Made by a program: the position numbers and the translations under genes. A stretch of DNA of 64,000 nt from Paramecium octaurelia (Eukaryota > Ciliophora > Oligohymenophorea > Peniculida > Parameciidae), in the NCBI GenBank assembly GCA_905182995.1, contig CAJJDP010000027.1:370066-434065 (forward strand), written 5' to 3'. Below are positions 22,442-34,724 of the stretch, one piece after another (within the stretch, counting starts at the first letter, position 1; every line of letters begins with the position of its first letter). The notes under the pieces are model-generated. The model saw nothing but the letters and a program-made list of their open reading frames with translations, did not search any database and had not been told where the DNA came from.

Positions 22442-24984
22442 AAAATTATGAGGCCAATTCATAGAAAATAGAGGATGTTATTTAGATTTTATGATTGAAA
22501 TAGGAGGTTATAATGTTTACGGTTGCAATGATTATACCCATTCTAAATCTTCAGCATTTACCAAATTTTAATCATATGGCAATCCATGCACTAATTTGCT
22601 TAGATTTGCAATATGACTCAATTTGCAATCTTATAAGAATTGAATTCTTTAACTAATATTACCAAGATGTAATAATGTTTAGAATCTAGTATTATATTCA
22701 TTTTATTCTTTGGCTATTTTACTTAAAACATTCAACTTCTCGCTTTAGCCTGTGATAGTATAGAGAAAAGACAATTAGTCAGAAGCTCTCAATTTCTATT
22801 AACAAACTTCAACTATATTGTGATTACCCTATCTCATGGCTTCTTCAGATAGTTATTGATAACAAATTGGATTCTTTAAGTCATCACATGTTCTATAGGA
22901 AAGTTCTAAATTATTAGAAGACAATGCAAGTTAAAATTTAGCTCTTTTATCATCGACTAATTAATAAGCTAACATTGAAAATCCCTTTTAATATAGATAT
23001 GATGTAATCAAGTCACCCATTTTCTTACGTGTCTTTAAGAAATTCTGTATATAATTAATATTTTTATCCATCAAAGCCTACTTAAATAGCATTTCAGAAC
23101 AATCAAGACTCATATTTAGTAATTTACCAACATTATTCATGTAAAATAATTTGTATTTTTCACTCTATTTATCTATTGGTTGTTGTAATTGTATAAGATA
23201 TGGAACAGTCTCCACAGTTCCAAATATACCAGAATCTCCATTTATTAATAAATATTTTATGTGAACTTTGGTTGAATATATTATAATGTTTTAGGTTCTA
23301 CTTAAGAATAATACAGATTTAATATTGATCGACTCTGAAATCTAAGTGACGCTTTAGAATGATTTTGTAAACAGATAAATAGATTTCTTAGTTTAAATCA
23401 TCACATATGTGTCGTTGTTTAATACTTGTTTGATATTATTAAATTCTATTGAGCAAGGAATTTGATGAATGAGTTGGTTAGCCACAGGATCAAATACATT
23501 TATTATTTAGTCAGTGTAAAAAATGGCCTTGCCTCCTAAATAAGGAAAAAGTTTATCTGCTTTTAACCCTAGAGCCGTATGAGAATCGACTTCAAAATTA
23601 TATATTTCTAATTCAGAACTTTCTTTAGATTTCAAGATCTTAGATTTTCCAATGAAAATTGCAGACTTACCCAGAAATATTTGGCTGATGTTAGTTTAAC
23701 ATTCGAAAATTACATATTTGCATATTCCTCTCTATTTATTATGGGAGCTCTACTTCAACCTAACTAAGAGTTAGTTTTTATTAGTCTCATAAATATTTTA
23801 TTAGATAAACTCAATATTATCTTATAATAGATTGTCTGATATTAAAGATGTAATTTCTTGGAAGTTCTTTATGATTTTCTCTGAGTTAGTCTATAGATCT
23901 ATTAATTTGATTTGTTTTTTGGACCCAACAAACAAATTCTTATTGTCTGTCAAATAAATAGCAGGTCTATTCCTAAATAATGTAAATATGTATAAGGCAG
24001 AATCACTTCCTCCTGCAAAATAATTATTATTCTAATGAACAGCACTAACCCAATATCTATCCAATTCATAATTTGTAAAACAGTCTATCTCACTTTTCTT
24101 CTTCATATCCCAAAGTCTGATTGTGTTATCTTCAGAATTAGATATAAAGTAATCTCCAAATGGGTGAAACATAGCACTACTCACATTATTCTATAGTGAT
24201 AATAGATGATAAATTACATTATGACCTTAATAGGAATCAATTTCATAGCCTCTTGATTCATAGAATTTCCAAACTTTTATTTTCTTATCATCTGATGCAG
24301 ACAGTATTAAATTTTCAGTAGGACTGAATGTACACCAATTCACACCTTGATTGTGTCCTTCTAAAATTTATATTAATTCTAATTCATTTTGTTGATCATT
24401 TTGGACCTATAAATTTATTTGAATATTTTACATTCTTCTAAGTAAATCTTTTCTTCAATTATGCAATTGACCATAATCTAATAGTCTAATCTAAAGAACA
24501 AGTAATTAGAAAGTCTTTTGTTGGATGAAATTCACAATGCATCACATAATGACTGTGTCCTGTTACTATGGCTATCATTTGTCTTGATTAATAATTCCAA
24601 ATTCTAGACGTCTAATCATCTGAAGCTGAGACACACCACGGCAATTCTGGATGAAAATGTACGCATCTCACAAAATCTAGATGGCCACGCAATACAAATT
24701 AACATTTTTTAGTTTTGTAATTCCAAACTCTTACAGTAAAATCATCTGAGCCTGATACAAACAGACACAAAGATTGGTGAAACTAAACTGATCTTACAGG
24801 ACCTTCATGTTCGACAAATTCTTCTATTGTCTTTTTGTAAATATTAAGCATATTTTACTCTTCCCAATCTATAGTCAATCATTTGGATTGTTCCAGAATG
24901 CAATCCAACTAATAGCCAAGGTTGCTATGGGTGAAACGACAATCCTTTTATTCTCTCTGTTTTCTTATGAAATTTTACAATCAT
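21279..24984 (-). CDS. COPA: Coatomer (COPI) subunit alpha
   Basis: Alpha subunit of the COPI vesicle coat for Golgi-to-ER and intra-Golgi transport. The start MIVKFHKKTERIKGLSFHP matches the family; a 28-nt intron precedes TIEEFVEHEGPVRSVQFH. At least five WD40 blades follow, for example GSDDFTVRVWNYKTKKCQF and GHSHYVMHCEFHPTKDFL with DQTIRLW. The C-terminal region has CDLQPIHRSLTLRAAMSLAY, as in COPA, and ends with the COPI_C cysteine-rich segment (KGKLCKICDLCYIN). About 1,200 residues, the normal length. Several more short introns are implied by frame changes. It is the best-anchored gene of this region and shows which contig is complete. Confidence 0.92.
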
Positions 24985-25669
24985 TTATTTTTAATTATTT
25001 ACCAATACTCTTTAAAATTTTAATATCAAGAAACCACATTCTTATTTTTTTTCATTTATCATTTAAAATGTGCTTTCTTAATCTCATAGGTGGAGGGGGA
25101 ATGATTATATACATTTTGAGATATTCAACATCATTTTAGAGACAAATAAATCCTAAAATTTGAGACCACCTCCAGTTTTTGAACATTATTATTAACAATA
25201 TAAGGTACACTTTAGTATTCTTATACGATGCTTGTTTACTATGCCATGACGATTCATAAATTTAATAAGTTTAAAGCTATACTATAAAGATTGTTTATTT
25301 AATTAATCATATTAATTCTTAAATAAAGCCAATTATGAAGCTTAGTATAGAGTTGAATATTTAAAAAAATAAAACTATTTAAATCAATGAGAGAGGCATA
25401 ATATCATGGACAATAATTCAAAAAAATAATTCTCACTAAGTTTCTTTAGAAAATGTGTGATTCATTCTATAATGGTCAATCAAAGAATAAAATTTCATAT
25501 TAGACATTGAAAGAATTATGATAAAGAAATGGGGAATTACAAAGCCAAGTAAATGAAGAATTAATCCTCATTGTATTTTAAGAAAAAGAACAATAGAACA
25601 ATAATAATTGAAATTTGATAGGAAGAGCGATTAATGAATCACTTTATAAAAATCTTATCACAATATGTA
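24985..25669. other. Intergenic stretch with possible short exons
   Basis: About 685 AT-rich bases between the COPA start and the IscU stop. A short plus-strand frame around 25405-25600 (with GELQSQVNEELILIVFQ) looks protein-like but is broken by TGA and has no clear splice solution. I do not call a gene. Confidence 0.4.
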
Positions 25670-26148
25670 TCATTTTTCCTACTTATCTGTTGACTAATTA
25701 TTCTTGGATTAAAGATCTTCTATGGCTTTCTTGATTGCATCTTCTGCTAGCATACTGCAATGCAATTTGACAGGAGGCAACTTTAAATAACTTGCTATAT
25801 CAGAATTCTTGATGTTGTAAGCTTCTTCCAGGGTCATTCCTTTAAGAATTTCTGTAGCATAAGAACTAGAAGCTATGGCTGAACCACAACCAAATGTCTT
25901 AAAATTAATATAATCTATTAGATTACTTTAAAGACAGCTTGCTCAATGGTTTTACCATCTTCTCCAACTTGGATTTGTAGTTTCATAACATCTCCACATG
26001 CTGGGGCTCCAACCAATCCTGTTCCTACTTTTGGGTTGCTTTTGTCTAATGATCCTACATTTCTTGGGTGTTCATAGTGATCTATAACGTTGGGATGATA
26101 GGAAAAGCGAGGAACAAATTATATCGATCGTTTAAGAAGAGTTAACAT
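25670..26148 (-). CDS. ISCU: Iron-sulfur cluster scaffold IscU/ISU1, mitochondrial
   Basis: Scaffold on which the mitochondrial ISC machinery assembles 2Fe-2S clusters. It starts [19 protein letters not shown], a basic presequence, then [17 protein letters not shown]. The three cluster-binding cysteines are present: [30 protein letters not shown], and [16 protein letters not shown]. One 29-nt intron sits just before the second cysteine motif. It ends EDLQSKNNQSTDKQEK, a tail slightly longer than in yeast or human. About 150 residues. Its ATG is 27 bases from the divergent ATG of the phosphatase-like gene. Confidence 0.95.
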
Positions 26149-26175
26149 AAATAATAATAATTTAAATTTTTTATT

Positions 26176-28804
26176 ATGGCTTAGAACCAAATAGTAGGAG
26201 CAATTAAAATAAAGGATGGATTATTTATTGGGGATGAATTTGCATCATAGGTTTAGTATTGAATTTAAGAAAGGATCGAGAATTTATAAATACAAATAAA
26301 GTAACTCATATTATTAATTGTGCTGGCACAGAGGTTCAAAATAAATGGACTTTGATGGGTGCAAAGTATTTAACTTTTAATTGGTTGGAGTAAGATAACG
26401 AAGTATCAATTACAATTTTGATTTTTAGGTGTTATTTGATGAACGAGGTGAAAATGTAAATAAAATATTTACATTCATTGAAGAATGTTTTCAATAAGGA
26501 GAGAGTTGCCTAGTACATTCAGTTAGAGGATAGAGTAGAGCATGTTGTGTGCTTGCTGCTTATTTTATGAAAAAGTTCGTTAAATAATTTAAATTTTTTA
26601 GATATTCGTGGACATTATATAAAACATTAGAATTTTTGAATTCCAGACGTCCAGATCTAGAAATCAGAGCATCCTTTTTTTATTAACTAAATGCATTGGA
26701 AAATAAAATGAATAAATTAGGACCAAAAAGAACTGCTTCATGGAATGAACTCACAACAGATGAATAAAATCCTTAGCATGTCTAAGAGGAATTGATCATT
26801 AGAAATACTTTTTTGAATTCTCATAATGGTCCTGTTGATGAAATATATACGAATTTATAAGCTAAATAGGTACTAAATTCAATAATACTCAAAAGGGAGT
26901 TTTAGGAAAACCAACTAATTAAAAGTTAAAATGGAGAGATCAGTTGAACAAAGAAAATATTCAATTAGCAACTCTTGTTTACTCTGGATCTCCTGATTTC
27001 GTGCCTGTTTCTGAAGTCAACTTAAAACGTGATTCTGAAACTTCAATTTTAAAAGTAAAATTAGAATTTAATTAGGGAGCATAAAAAAACTAATCTGTAA
27101 TCTAATTGCCTAAACAACCCTAAATCTAAACTAGCTTTCCAAAAAGCAATTAAAACCCAACTCAAGGTAGAACTGAAAGTAGCAAATCATAATAACAAGA
27201 TTAATCTGATATTACAAATAAATCTAATATAACTTCTGCTAATTTGACTAGCAACCCTTCATTTTAAAACTTATTGATGCAATGCACAGTAAAAAATAGA
27301 ACACCATAACAATAATAATAATAATAGACTATAATTGAGCAAAACAATAAAAAAACCTAATTGATTAATAATTTTGTTAAGACTTCTGATAATCAAATAT
27401 AAGAATAGAAACCTTTATTTGGAACTATATTAAATAGTAGTAATTAGGTCATATAAAACAGTTCTAATGCAATTAGAAGTAATTCTTTGTAACAAAATGA
27501 TGAAAAGAAACTAACATCAGATTCTTCCAATTAAAATAGACCAAACTCTTTGAAATAAAAAGACAACTAGAATTCCATCCTAACTAACTTCTAGGAATTT
27601 AAAAATTAAGTCTAATAATCATTAAATTATTTCAATAAATAAACAGAAACACTTTTAAATTTTGACAAATAATCCTAATAATCGTAAACAACGTAATTAA
27701 CAAATTAATCAAATAACACAATCTAATAAAAAAGTAAATTAGATTAATTAATTAGTCCAACATAAATGTAAACAATGAACTCCACTAAGCATTCAGAAAT
27801 TCAAAAAACTCTCACTTAATCCATTTCCTAATTATAGTCTAGTTATTAAAAATTTCAGCAACTTTAGCAAAAATCCTAAATAAATCAATCTTAATCGTAA
27901 TCTTGTATTTAAAAATAAAATATTTAAAACACTGAATTATGCATGATTAATTAACCTGCTATGCTAAATTAGTCAAATTTACAGGATAGAAGCTCTTCTT
28001 TAAACAAAAATTAGGAAACATTAGAATCCAAACTCAGGCCTGAAATAAAGGATACATAAAAAACTAATTGCGTATAAAAAAAGGAAACCTTGTCCCCCTT
28101 TTCAAAAGATCCTTAAAAAAAGTAGTCCCAACAAGGACCCCCTTTACCATAATCTAGTTCTTAAATATATTTAAGAAATGTTTAATGCAGAAGACAAGCA
28201 GCGTCTACATTGAGGAATTAGTAAAAGCCAAACAACTCATTTTAGGATAAGTACTTAAATTAAAGCGCAAATTAAGCATAAAACAACAGCTTTAATAATA
28301 ATAGTAATTCTGCAATCGAAGCAGATTAAAAATAATAAGTTAAGGGCATAGTTACAGATCTTAATTAATTTAAGAAATTAATATCTCCTTAAAATTTGAC
28401 TAAAAGTTAGGCATAATTTGTGAAGAATTAACCCATCAGAGTTTTATAAGAATTGGCAGATAAGACTCATTCCCAAAAATAAGTGTAAGATTGTTTAATT
28501 ATTTCGTAGGAAAGCCAAGGATAATGTATCTTCAACTAGTTTTACAATAGTTCATAAACCCTCAACTGTAAATACAAGAACATTTTCCCCTGTTATTAAA
28601 AGTATTCAATTAAATTTAGTTTAAGATGAACCAAAGAATAATGCAACCAATGTTACTAGTGTTAGACACAAAATTAGAAATTCTTCTCCAGGTATAACAT
28701 ATGTTAATATATCTCAAGGAATATCAAAGGATTAGGATTAGTCAAATTCATTTTAAAACTTATAATAAACTTTACAGGGAAAAAATAGTTGGAAGATGCT
28801 TTGA
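26176..28804 (+). CDS. Dual-specificity phosphatase fold lacking the catalytic cysteine, with long Q/N-rich tail
   Basis: About 830 residues. Residues 1-170 form a DUSP-like domain: LFIGDEFASQ, THIINCAGTEVQN, YLTFNWLEQDNE, then the P-loop VHSVRGQSRACCV. The family signature is HCxxGxSR; here TCA codes Ser at the cysteine position, so a pseudophosphatase (compare STYX) is inferred. Introns lie at 26251-26273, 26403-26428, 26575-26601, 26870-26895 and 28485-28509. After SFFYQLNALENKMNK and TASWNELT, some 600 residues are low complexity, mostly Gln, Asn, Ser, Thr and Lys, with Gln largely coded by TAA/TAG. This tail resembles prion-like disordered regions. Likely role: phosphoprotein binding rather than dephosphorylation. 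Confidence 0.78.
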
Positions 28805-29024
28805 TACAACTACTTTTTGTCTTATAATTTTATTTTAACTAATATAAATAAATTATTAAAAGCTATCAAAATTTTACAAAAATAATAATCAATCTGTTAA
28901 AGTGTTGTGTGAATTTAATTCATTATCCAAATTTCTAAAAGTATCTTCCATAATAAATTTCGATCCTTGTTATTATTAAAAGGTAATGTGATGTATTCCT
29001 TAATGATCACCAAAACTTTTTCTG

Positions 29025-30410
29025 TCATTCTCTTTGTCTTATATATGATATCTAATGATAATATGATTCTATTTACATGTCAGCAGATTAGAGGGAAAAT
29101 TTATCGGGATCATTTGAATCAAATGTCTTTTTATTAAATTAACTGTCCTACTCAGTAGAACAATACAATAAGGTTTACAAATTTTAGATTTCATAATGTT
29201 GATTCATAATAGTTTTCTATTAGGACTCAATTTATCTCTTTTAGATCTAAATAATTTATTTCATTTTATTAAATTCTTTTTATTAGGCAACTGAATTAAT
29301 GGATGGTTAATTTACTTTCTTTTCTTTTAATAAAAACTAATTTATAACTGTTTACATTTCAACTAATTTTTACTCACATATGTCTTTCTCTTTTTGAAGT
29401 TGCTCTTATTGAGCTTGATAAAATAGGACTTCATTTTGCACTGAAGATCTTCTTGATAATGATTCAAATTAATTACTTTTTCTTTGATTTTAGATGTTTA
29501 GTTATTATTATTATTTTAAAGTTGACAACTCCTCTTACTTCTATTCTAACTTATTCATTATATCATATTATTATTATTCTAAATTTTCAAATTATTATTT
29601 TAAATGTTGAATAGATGAGTCTTTAGCTTATAACAGTTATTTATGCTCATTTAATTCATTTTATAATTAAGATATTTCTTTATTTTTTTAATTGATAACT
29701 TATTCATTATTATTTACTTTATTTCTTTCACTTCTTAAGAGTTTCATATCATCCAACAATTAATGATTTTATTACTTTAGATTGTTAAACTCTTTATTTT
29801 ATTATTCAATACTAGTTCTCATAAATTCAAGATCCTTTAACATTTCTTCAGTTTAAGAATACAATTTTTGATTATCTTAATTTAAGCGATTGTTAACTTC
29901 TTATAATTTTTAATTTTCTTGTTCTTTTTATGTTAATTAGTATTTTAATTCTTTCAATAATATGTTAAGCTAGTCAACTTTTTCACATTGTTCTTTCATG
30001 GAAATGGATTGCTGTAAAGGGACATTTTTGACATTTAATTAATCTTCTGATGATTTGAGCTGAGGTTTTAAACAAGCATGAGTATGGGGACTATATGATA
30101 AGTTGTTTTAAGAATTATCAGGAGTTTTATCATAATGAAAGCTAGCTGTAGTTTTGGTTGGAGTTTTTTTTAAGATATGTTCTTTGGATTTGTTTATAGA
30201 TGTGTCAAGTCTTAAATTCCCTGTGCTACTTTGATGCATTTATTTTATTATGTCTAATGCTTTGGTTGATTGTTGAGTTTCCAATTTATTTTTTGAGTTC
30301 AGAAGCATGTCGATTCTTAAAGGTTATATTGGCATGGATAGTATGTCTGGCTAAGGACTTTTAATAGGTTTGTCATAAGGGACAGAATTTTTTGATTTTG
30401 AGATATTCAT
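29025..30410 (-). CDS. Coiled-coil protein of unknown function
   Basis: About 460 residues in one frame from MNISKSKNSVPYDKPIKSP to TGA 29025. The first 120 residues are Ser/Thr/Lys-rich with SP/TP sites; from about residue 140 it is a long heptad-type coiled coil rich in Gln, Glu, Lys and Leu. No introns were needed. It lies 40 bases downstream of katanin p80 on the same strand, and its class is common among microtubule- and cortex-associated proteins, but no specific family is recognised. Confidence 0.68.
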
Positions 30411-30449
30411 TAACGACTAAAATATTATATATTAACAATAATTTATTAT

Positions 30450-32775
30450 TCAATTTTGCATTTAATTCTAATTCACCTTTTTGAGAAATCCAATAACTTC
30501 AATTTAAAATTTCTTAGCTAAGTCTGAGAGATCTTCTTTATTTCTATCGATTATTTTTTGTAATTTTGGTGTTTAGGCAATGATTTTAAATTGTTCAATC
30601 ACCCTATCATATTTTTAGATTCTTTCTTCTCTAGTCAAATCTGCCTTTGATAATTAATTGAATAGCTTGATGTTAAGGATTTCCTTGAGTAAGATCAAAT
30701 ATATTACATCTCGAAATTAATTTAGAGTAGTCCAAGCAAAATCAAGTCCTCCTCTAATATGAGAAGTGTACTTTGATTCTATTAGAATTCTAGCTTTCTC
30801 CAAAAGCATAGGGAGAGAATCAATAGGCACTTACCCAAACTTAGGAGATTGGGAATAAAGAGACAAAGCATCCTGCAATATTGATGGTTCTAAGACTCTA
30901 ATATAAAATAAAATATATACTGATTGATAGCATTCATAGCAGATTTAAGATTATTGTTACTCCACCAATGAAGGATGGGTTTCATATAATTCATCCTTTA
31001 AGTCAAGACTGATTAAACTTTATTGTGATCCTTGACAATCTCATGGATGAGATCAACTTATTTAAACTTTTCTTTATTTTAATCCCCCATCATAAATTAA
31101 GAAAGAGTTAAATCATTTGAAGCCAGAATCTCTGATTCATTGTTAGGATACTCTTCCTCCTCCATATTTGGAACTATTACTTAAGGAACATTAACCTGTT
31201 AAATGGGCTTTTATTGAATGTGCTAAGGAGTGTGTACTTAATTTGAAAAATATTAATTGGCATCATAATTTTAGTATAATTACTATGGTTATTATGCCAG
31301 TAGGTTTTGTTGTAGATATAACTGATTTTGTTGTTATTATTGTTAATAAAGTTGATTAGTTTATTATTAATATAACAAAGGATTTTAGTTTTAGAATTAC
31401 TAAGGTTATTGAATTTGGTATTAATATGGCATTTGTTATAAGGGATATTGTTATTGTTATTGATATCCATTATTATTAACATATGGTTATGCCATAATTT
31501 ACTATTATTAATAATATGGTTATTATTGTTATTGCTAAATCTCTTTTAATTATTCATTAGATTTCTAACGATCATATTGATAATCCTAATTCAATATGTT
31601 TTATGCTTGCATTTATAATGATGGTTTGCCTTTAAGTTTAGTTTCTGAGTCTGAGGGTTTTGAGTTTGCTGTTTGGATATCTGATCTTTTATCTGGTGTT
31701 CTTCCTCTTTTAATAGGAGCACCTCCACTAGATCTCACATCTAAATTTTTGGTTTCCTGACAAATAGATTTAAGATTGACTCCATGAAGACTAAATCCAT
31801 TTTGCACATTCGAAGATAGTCCCAACAATTGATCTCTTTCTTGGACCACAATCAAATCCATAACTCCCCTCCAACTACTTTCCACATTATCTAAGAGTTA
31901 ACAATCATGTTCAACATCCCAAACTTTTAGAGAATCGTTGGCAGCAGAATATAATACTTTTCCATTTTATTCAAATAAGATACATTAAATCGGAGTTGTA
32001 TCTGTTCTTGTAGATGAGATCTAATTTACAAAAAGATTAAGGTACTTAAGTTAATCTATCTAAGTCCCAATACCTGACGCATCGATCTCCTCCTCCTGAA
32101 GCTAATGCTTTGTCAACAGGATTAAAACTTAGACAAGTGATTTAATTATCGTGCTATGTAAAAGATGCTAATAATTTAGCTTAAGTGATATCCCAAATTT
32201 TAACTTATCCATCGTTTGAACCTGAGGCCAATAACTTACAATTTGGAGAGACCGATAAAGCATTGATTTACATGCTGTGTCCTTTGAATTGATTGACTAC
32301 TGTTTTCGACCTCAAATCCCACAATTTAATTGAAGTGTCATAAGCACCACTTAGGAGAAGATTCTTATTCTCTTCAGTGGGATAAATGCAAAGAGAGTTA
32401 ACACAAGTTGTGTGGCCTTTAAGTGTTTAAATTTCTAGGTGAGATGACTGGAATATAGCATACATTTTTAATTTTCAACATCCCAGAGATTGATGATTCC
32501 TCTATTGGATCCTGAAAATAGTTCAGTTTCACAAAAGCTAAAACTCACGCTGGCAACTTCAACTTATGCATTTGAAGTGTTTTATGAACTTAATGTCTAG
32601 GAATGTATTATAGAAGTACGGCAATGGGTTTTTGATTTCCAATTTACCAGATTTGAACGCTATTCTTTTCATCTCCCGCAGCTATTAATTTCTTAGAGTA
32701 GGTTCCGAATCTTGCACAAAGCACTTTTGATGTGACACATAAATCAGCTTAATTTATTATTTGATTTACATACAT
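30450..32775 (-). CDS. KATNB1: Katanin p80 (regulatory WD40 subunit)
   Basis: Regulatory subunit of the katanin microtubule-severing enzyme; it targets p60 and matters for cilia and cortex in ciliates. N-terminal WD40 propeller, about 300 residues: SGSNRGIINLWDVEN, SGAYDTSIKLWDLRS, ASGSNDGQVKIWDITQ, ASGGGDRCVRYWDLD. A 23-nt intron follows QIGNQKPIA. A long linker (about 31170-31620) is almost pure Gln/Asn/Tyr, coded largely by TAA and TAG. The C-terminal con80 domain follows: QMMGD-type acidic lead, then VLTQRMNYMKPILHWWSNN, a 23-nt intron, and helices ending VIGFLKKVNQNQMQN. About 750 residues, near the family size. ATG 32775 is my choice; an in-frame extension upstream cannot be excluded. 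Confidence 0.88.
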
Positions 32776-32849
32776 AGTTTCTAATTTCTCTTCTTCATTT
32801 TGTAAAATATATAATAATTACTTATTATAATTATATAATTACTAATATT

Positions 32850-34657
32850 TCATTTATCACTTTTAATCCATTACTCTAATTTTGCTAATCTCTCATGGTC
32901 AACTTTTTGGGCCTAAAATAAATAAGAAACGATAATAAACCTTCTAAGATAATTACAAAATTTAAATTTCTCCAAAAGAATCTCCAATAGCTATTTTAGT
33001 CCCATCCTTGGACCATTAAGATTTATTGATGGAATTATTGCCAGATTTATATCTTGTGATAGGTGCTTCTAAGTCATATGACAAATCCCACAAATCGACA
33101 TAACCTTCCCCATCCACAGTTGAAAATAACGTAGGATGCTATCCATTCCATTAAACATCATAGACATAGTCTTCTGAACATTCAAAAGTGGATAAACATT
33201 TGGATTCCAATTGTGTTCTTGTATTCCATAACTTGCATGTCCAATCAAAAGAACTGCTTAGAAGTAAATTAGATATGATTGGCGAGGCTTATGGTGATGA
33301 GTTCAAAGAAATTCCACTAACTGGAGCCAAGTGTTCTTCAAATGGGATGACTATATTTTCATTTGTATTTTGATGTAATTTAGATTTGTAAACGCATCCA
33401 TCTTCAGCTCCAACATAGAAATTATTGGCATCTCCTTAAGGGAATACCATACAAGTGGCATTTACTTCTACTTAAGGGTTTGTTGATTACTATTTATTCT
33501 TGGTCTTCAAATCTATGATTTTTTGTGGTTGATTAAATTAGGCTAAATTCCATATGCAAATTCTTCCATCATTTGATGCAGATATTATATTGTTTGCATT
33601 TTGTGAACCAACTATACTTAGTCCATAAATAGGGTAACTATGTCCACCACTATTCAACGTTGATCTCTTCTCAGGTGTATGTTTAGCTCTTAAATCCCAC
33701 ACAACTACCTAACCATTATACAATCCTCCTAGAACTATGTTAGGACTAAAGGGATGGAAACAGGCCGATGTTATTGGACTGCTTGCAAAACAATAGAATT
33801 CCGGTCTGGATTTCAATTGCAAAGACCATAGGAGTACTACTCCGACCTAATCCGTTATAGATCCTTCTTCATTTTAGGAATAAGCAGCTAGGAATGTATT
33901 CGGCAAATTGGGTGACCACTAGATTGATGTAACAACTCTATTATCTGTATATAGTTTGTCACTGAATGACAGCAATTTGGTTAGGTTGTCCTTCCCTATT
34001 TCTTAAGTCACTTATTATGTGTTCATCAAATCCTCCAAGACATCGACTTCTGCTCCATGAATGGCTTTTTCTATGGTTTTGGAGCTTCTTGAAAAAAATC
34101 TCTAGAATGATTGGGATTGAACGATGGAATTGATTTCTTCCATGGAGATATTCTTTTCTACTTTTTCAACTGGTTTTTCAGCACTTTACAAAACTTCTCT
34201 TTTTTTTCTGGAATCTCTTCTGACATTCTCCATCAATGGTATTACTTGATCCTCGTTTTCCTGCTTTTTTTAAGGCACCTCAAAATCACATTATACACCA
34301 AATTCTATTGTCATAACTTCTGTTTGAGGAGGAGCAGGGTTGTTTGAATACATATCTATTGTCTAAAACCCTAATTTTTTTCGCTTTGTTTGTAAATATA
34401 AATTTATTAGGTCTGGCTATTGGGGAGGTGCAATGACAGTTTGGTTTTGAGCAGGCTGATCTTAATGAAAAGATTAATTGCTTTCAACATTTGCTTAGGC
34501 TTAAGTCACCTGCTATTAAGGTTAGGTGACGGGAGCAATCGTAGTGGATTATTGAAGTTGCTGTTATTTAATCCTTAAATAATTTTAATAATTATTACGC
34601 CTCTATCCTTTGTCTTTTTTCTTGCAATAATCTTTATTTTTCTTCTGGACTTATCAT
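32850..34657 (-). CDS. DYNC1I: Cytoplasmic dynein intermediate chain
   Basis: Scaffold subunit of cytoplasmic dynein that binds light chains, p150 and the heavy chain. The N-terminus MISPEEKQRLLQEKRQRIEA is the charged helix that contacts dynactin p150. A 25-nt intron follows, then a Q/T-rich linker. The conserved segment FFSRSSKTIEKAIHG precedes a WD40 propeller: NIVLGGLYNGQVVVWDLRA, SASNDGRICIWNLAQ, SSFDWTCKLWNT and STVDGEGYVDLWDL. A 28-nt intron lies before the final AQKVDHERLAKLEQWIKSD. About 585 residues, slightly shorter than animal chains. The order of motifs fits the cytoplasmic rather than the axonemal chain. It lies 75 bases upstream of katanin p80 on the same strand. Confidence 0.87.
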
Positions 34658-34724
34658 ATAATTTAATTATTTGAATTTATATTTTATTTAATTTTCTCAT
34701 TAGATGTATAATTAAAGAATCAAC

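Noticed and set aside
20711-22464. Repeated plus-strand hydrophobic frames (MFSLITFLKVLIHLF)
   Set aside because: Antisense shadows of COPA, present twice only because of the contig overlap.
31177-31482. Asn-rich 101-codon minus-strand frame
   Set aside because: Out of frame with katanin p80; the in-frame reading gives the Q-rich linker between two conserved domains.
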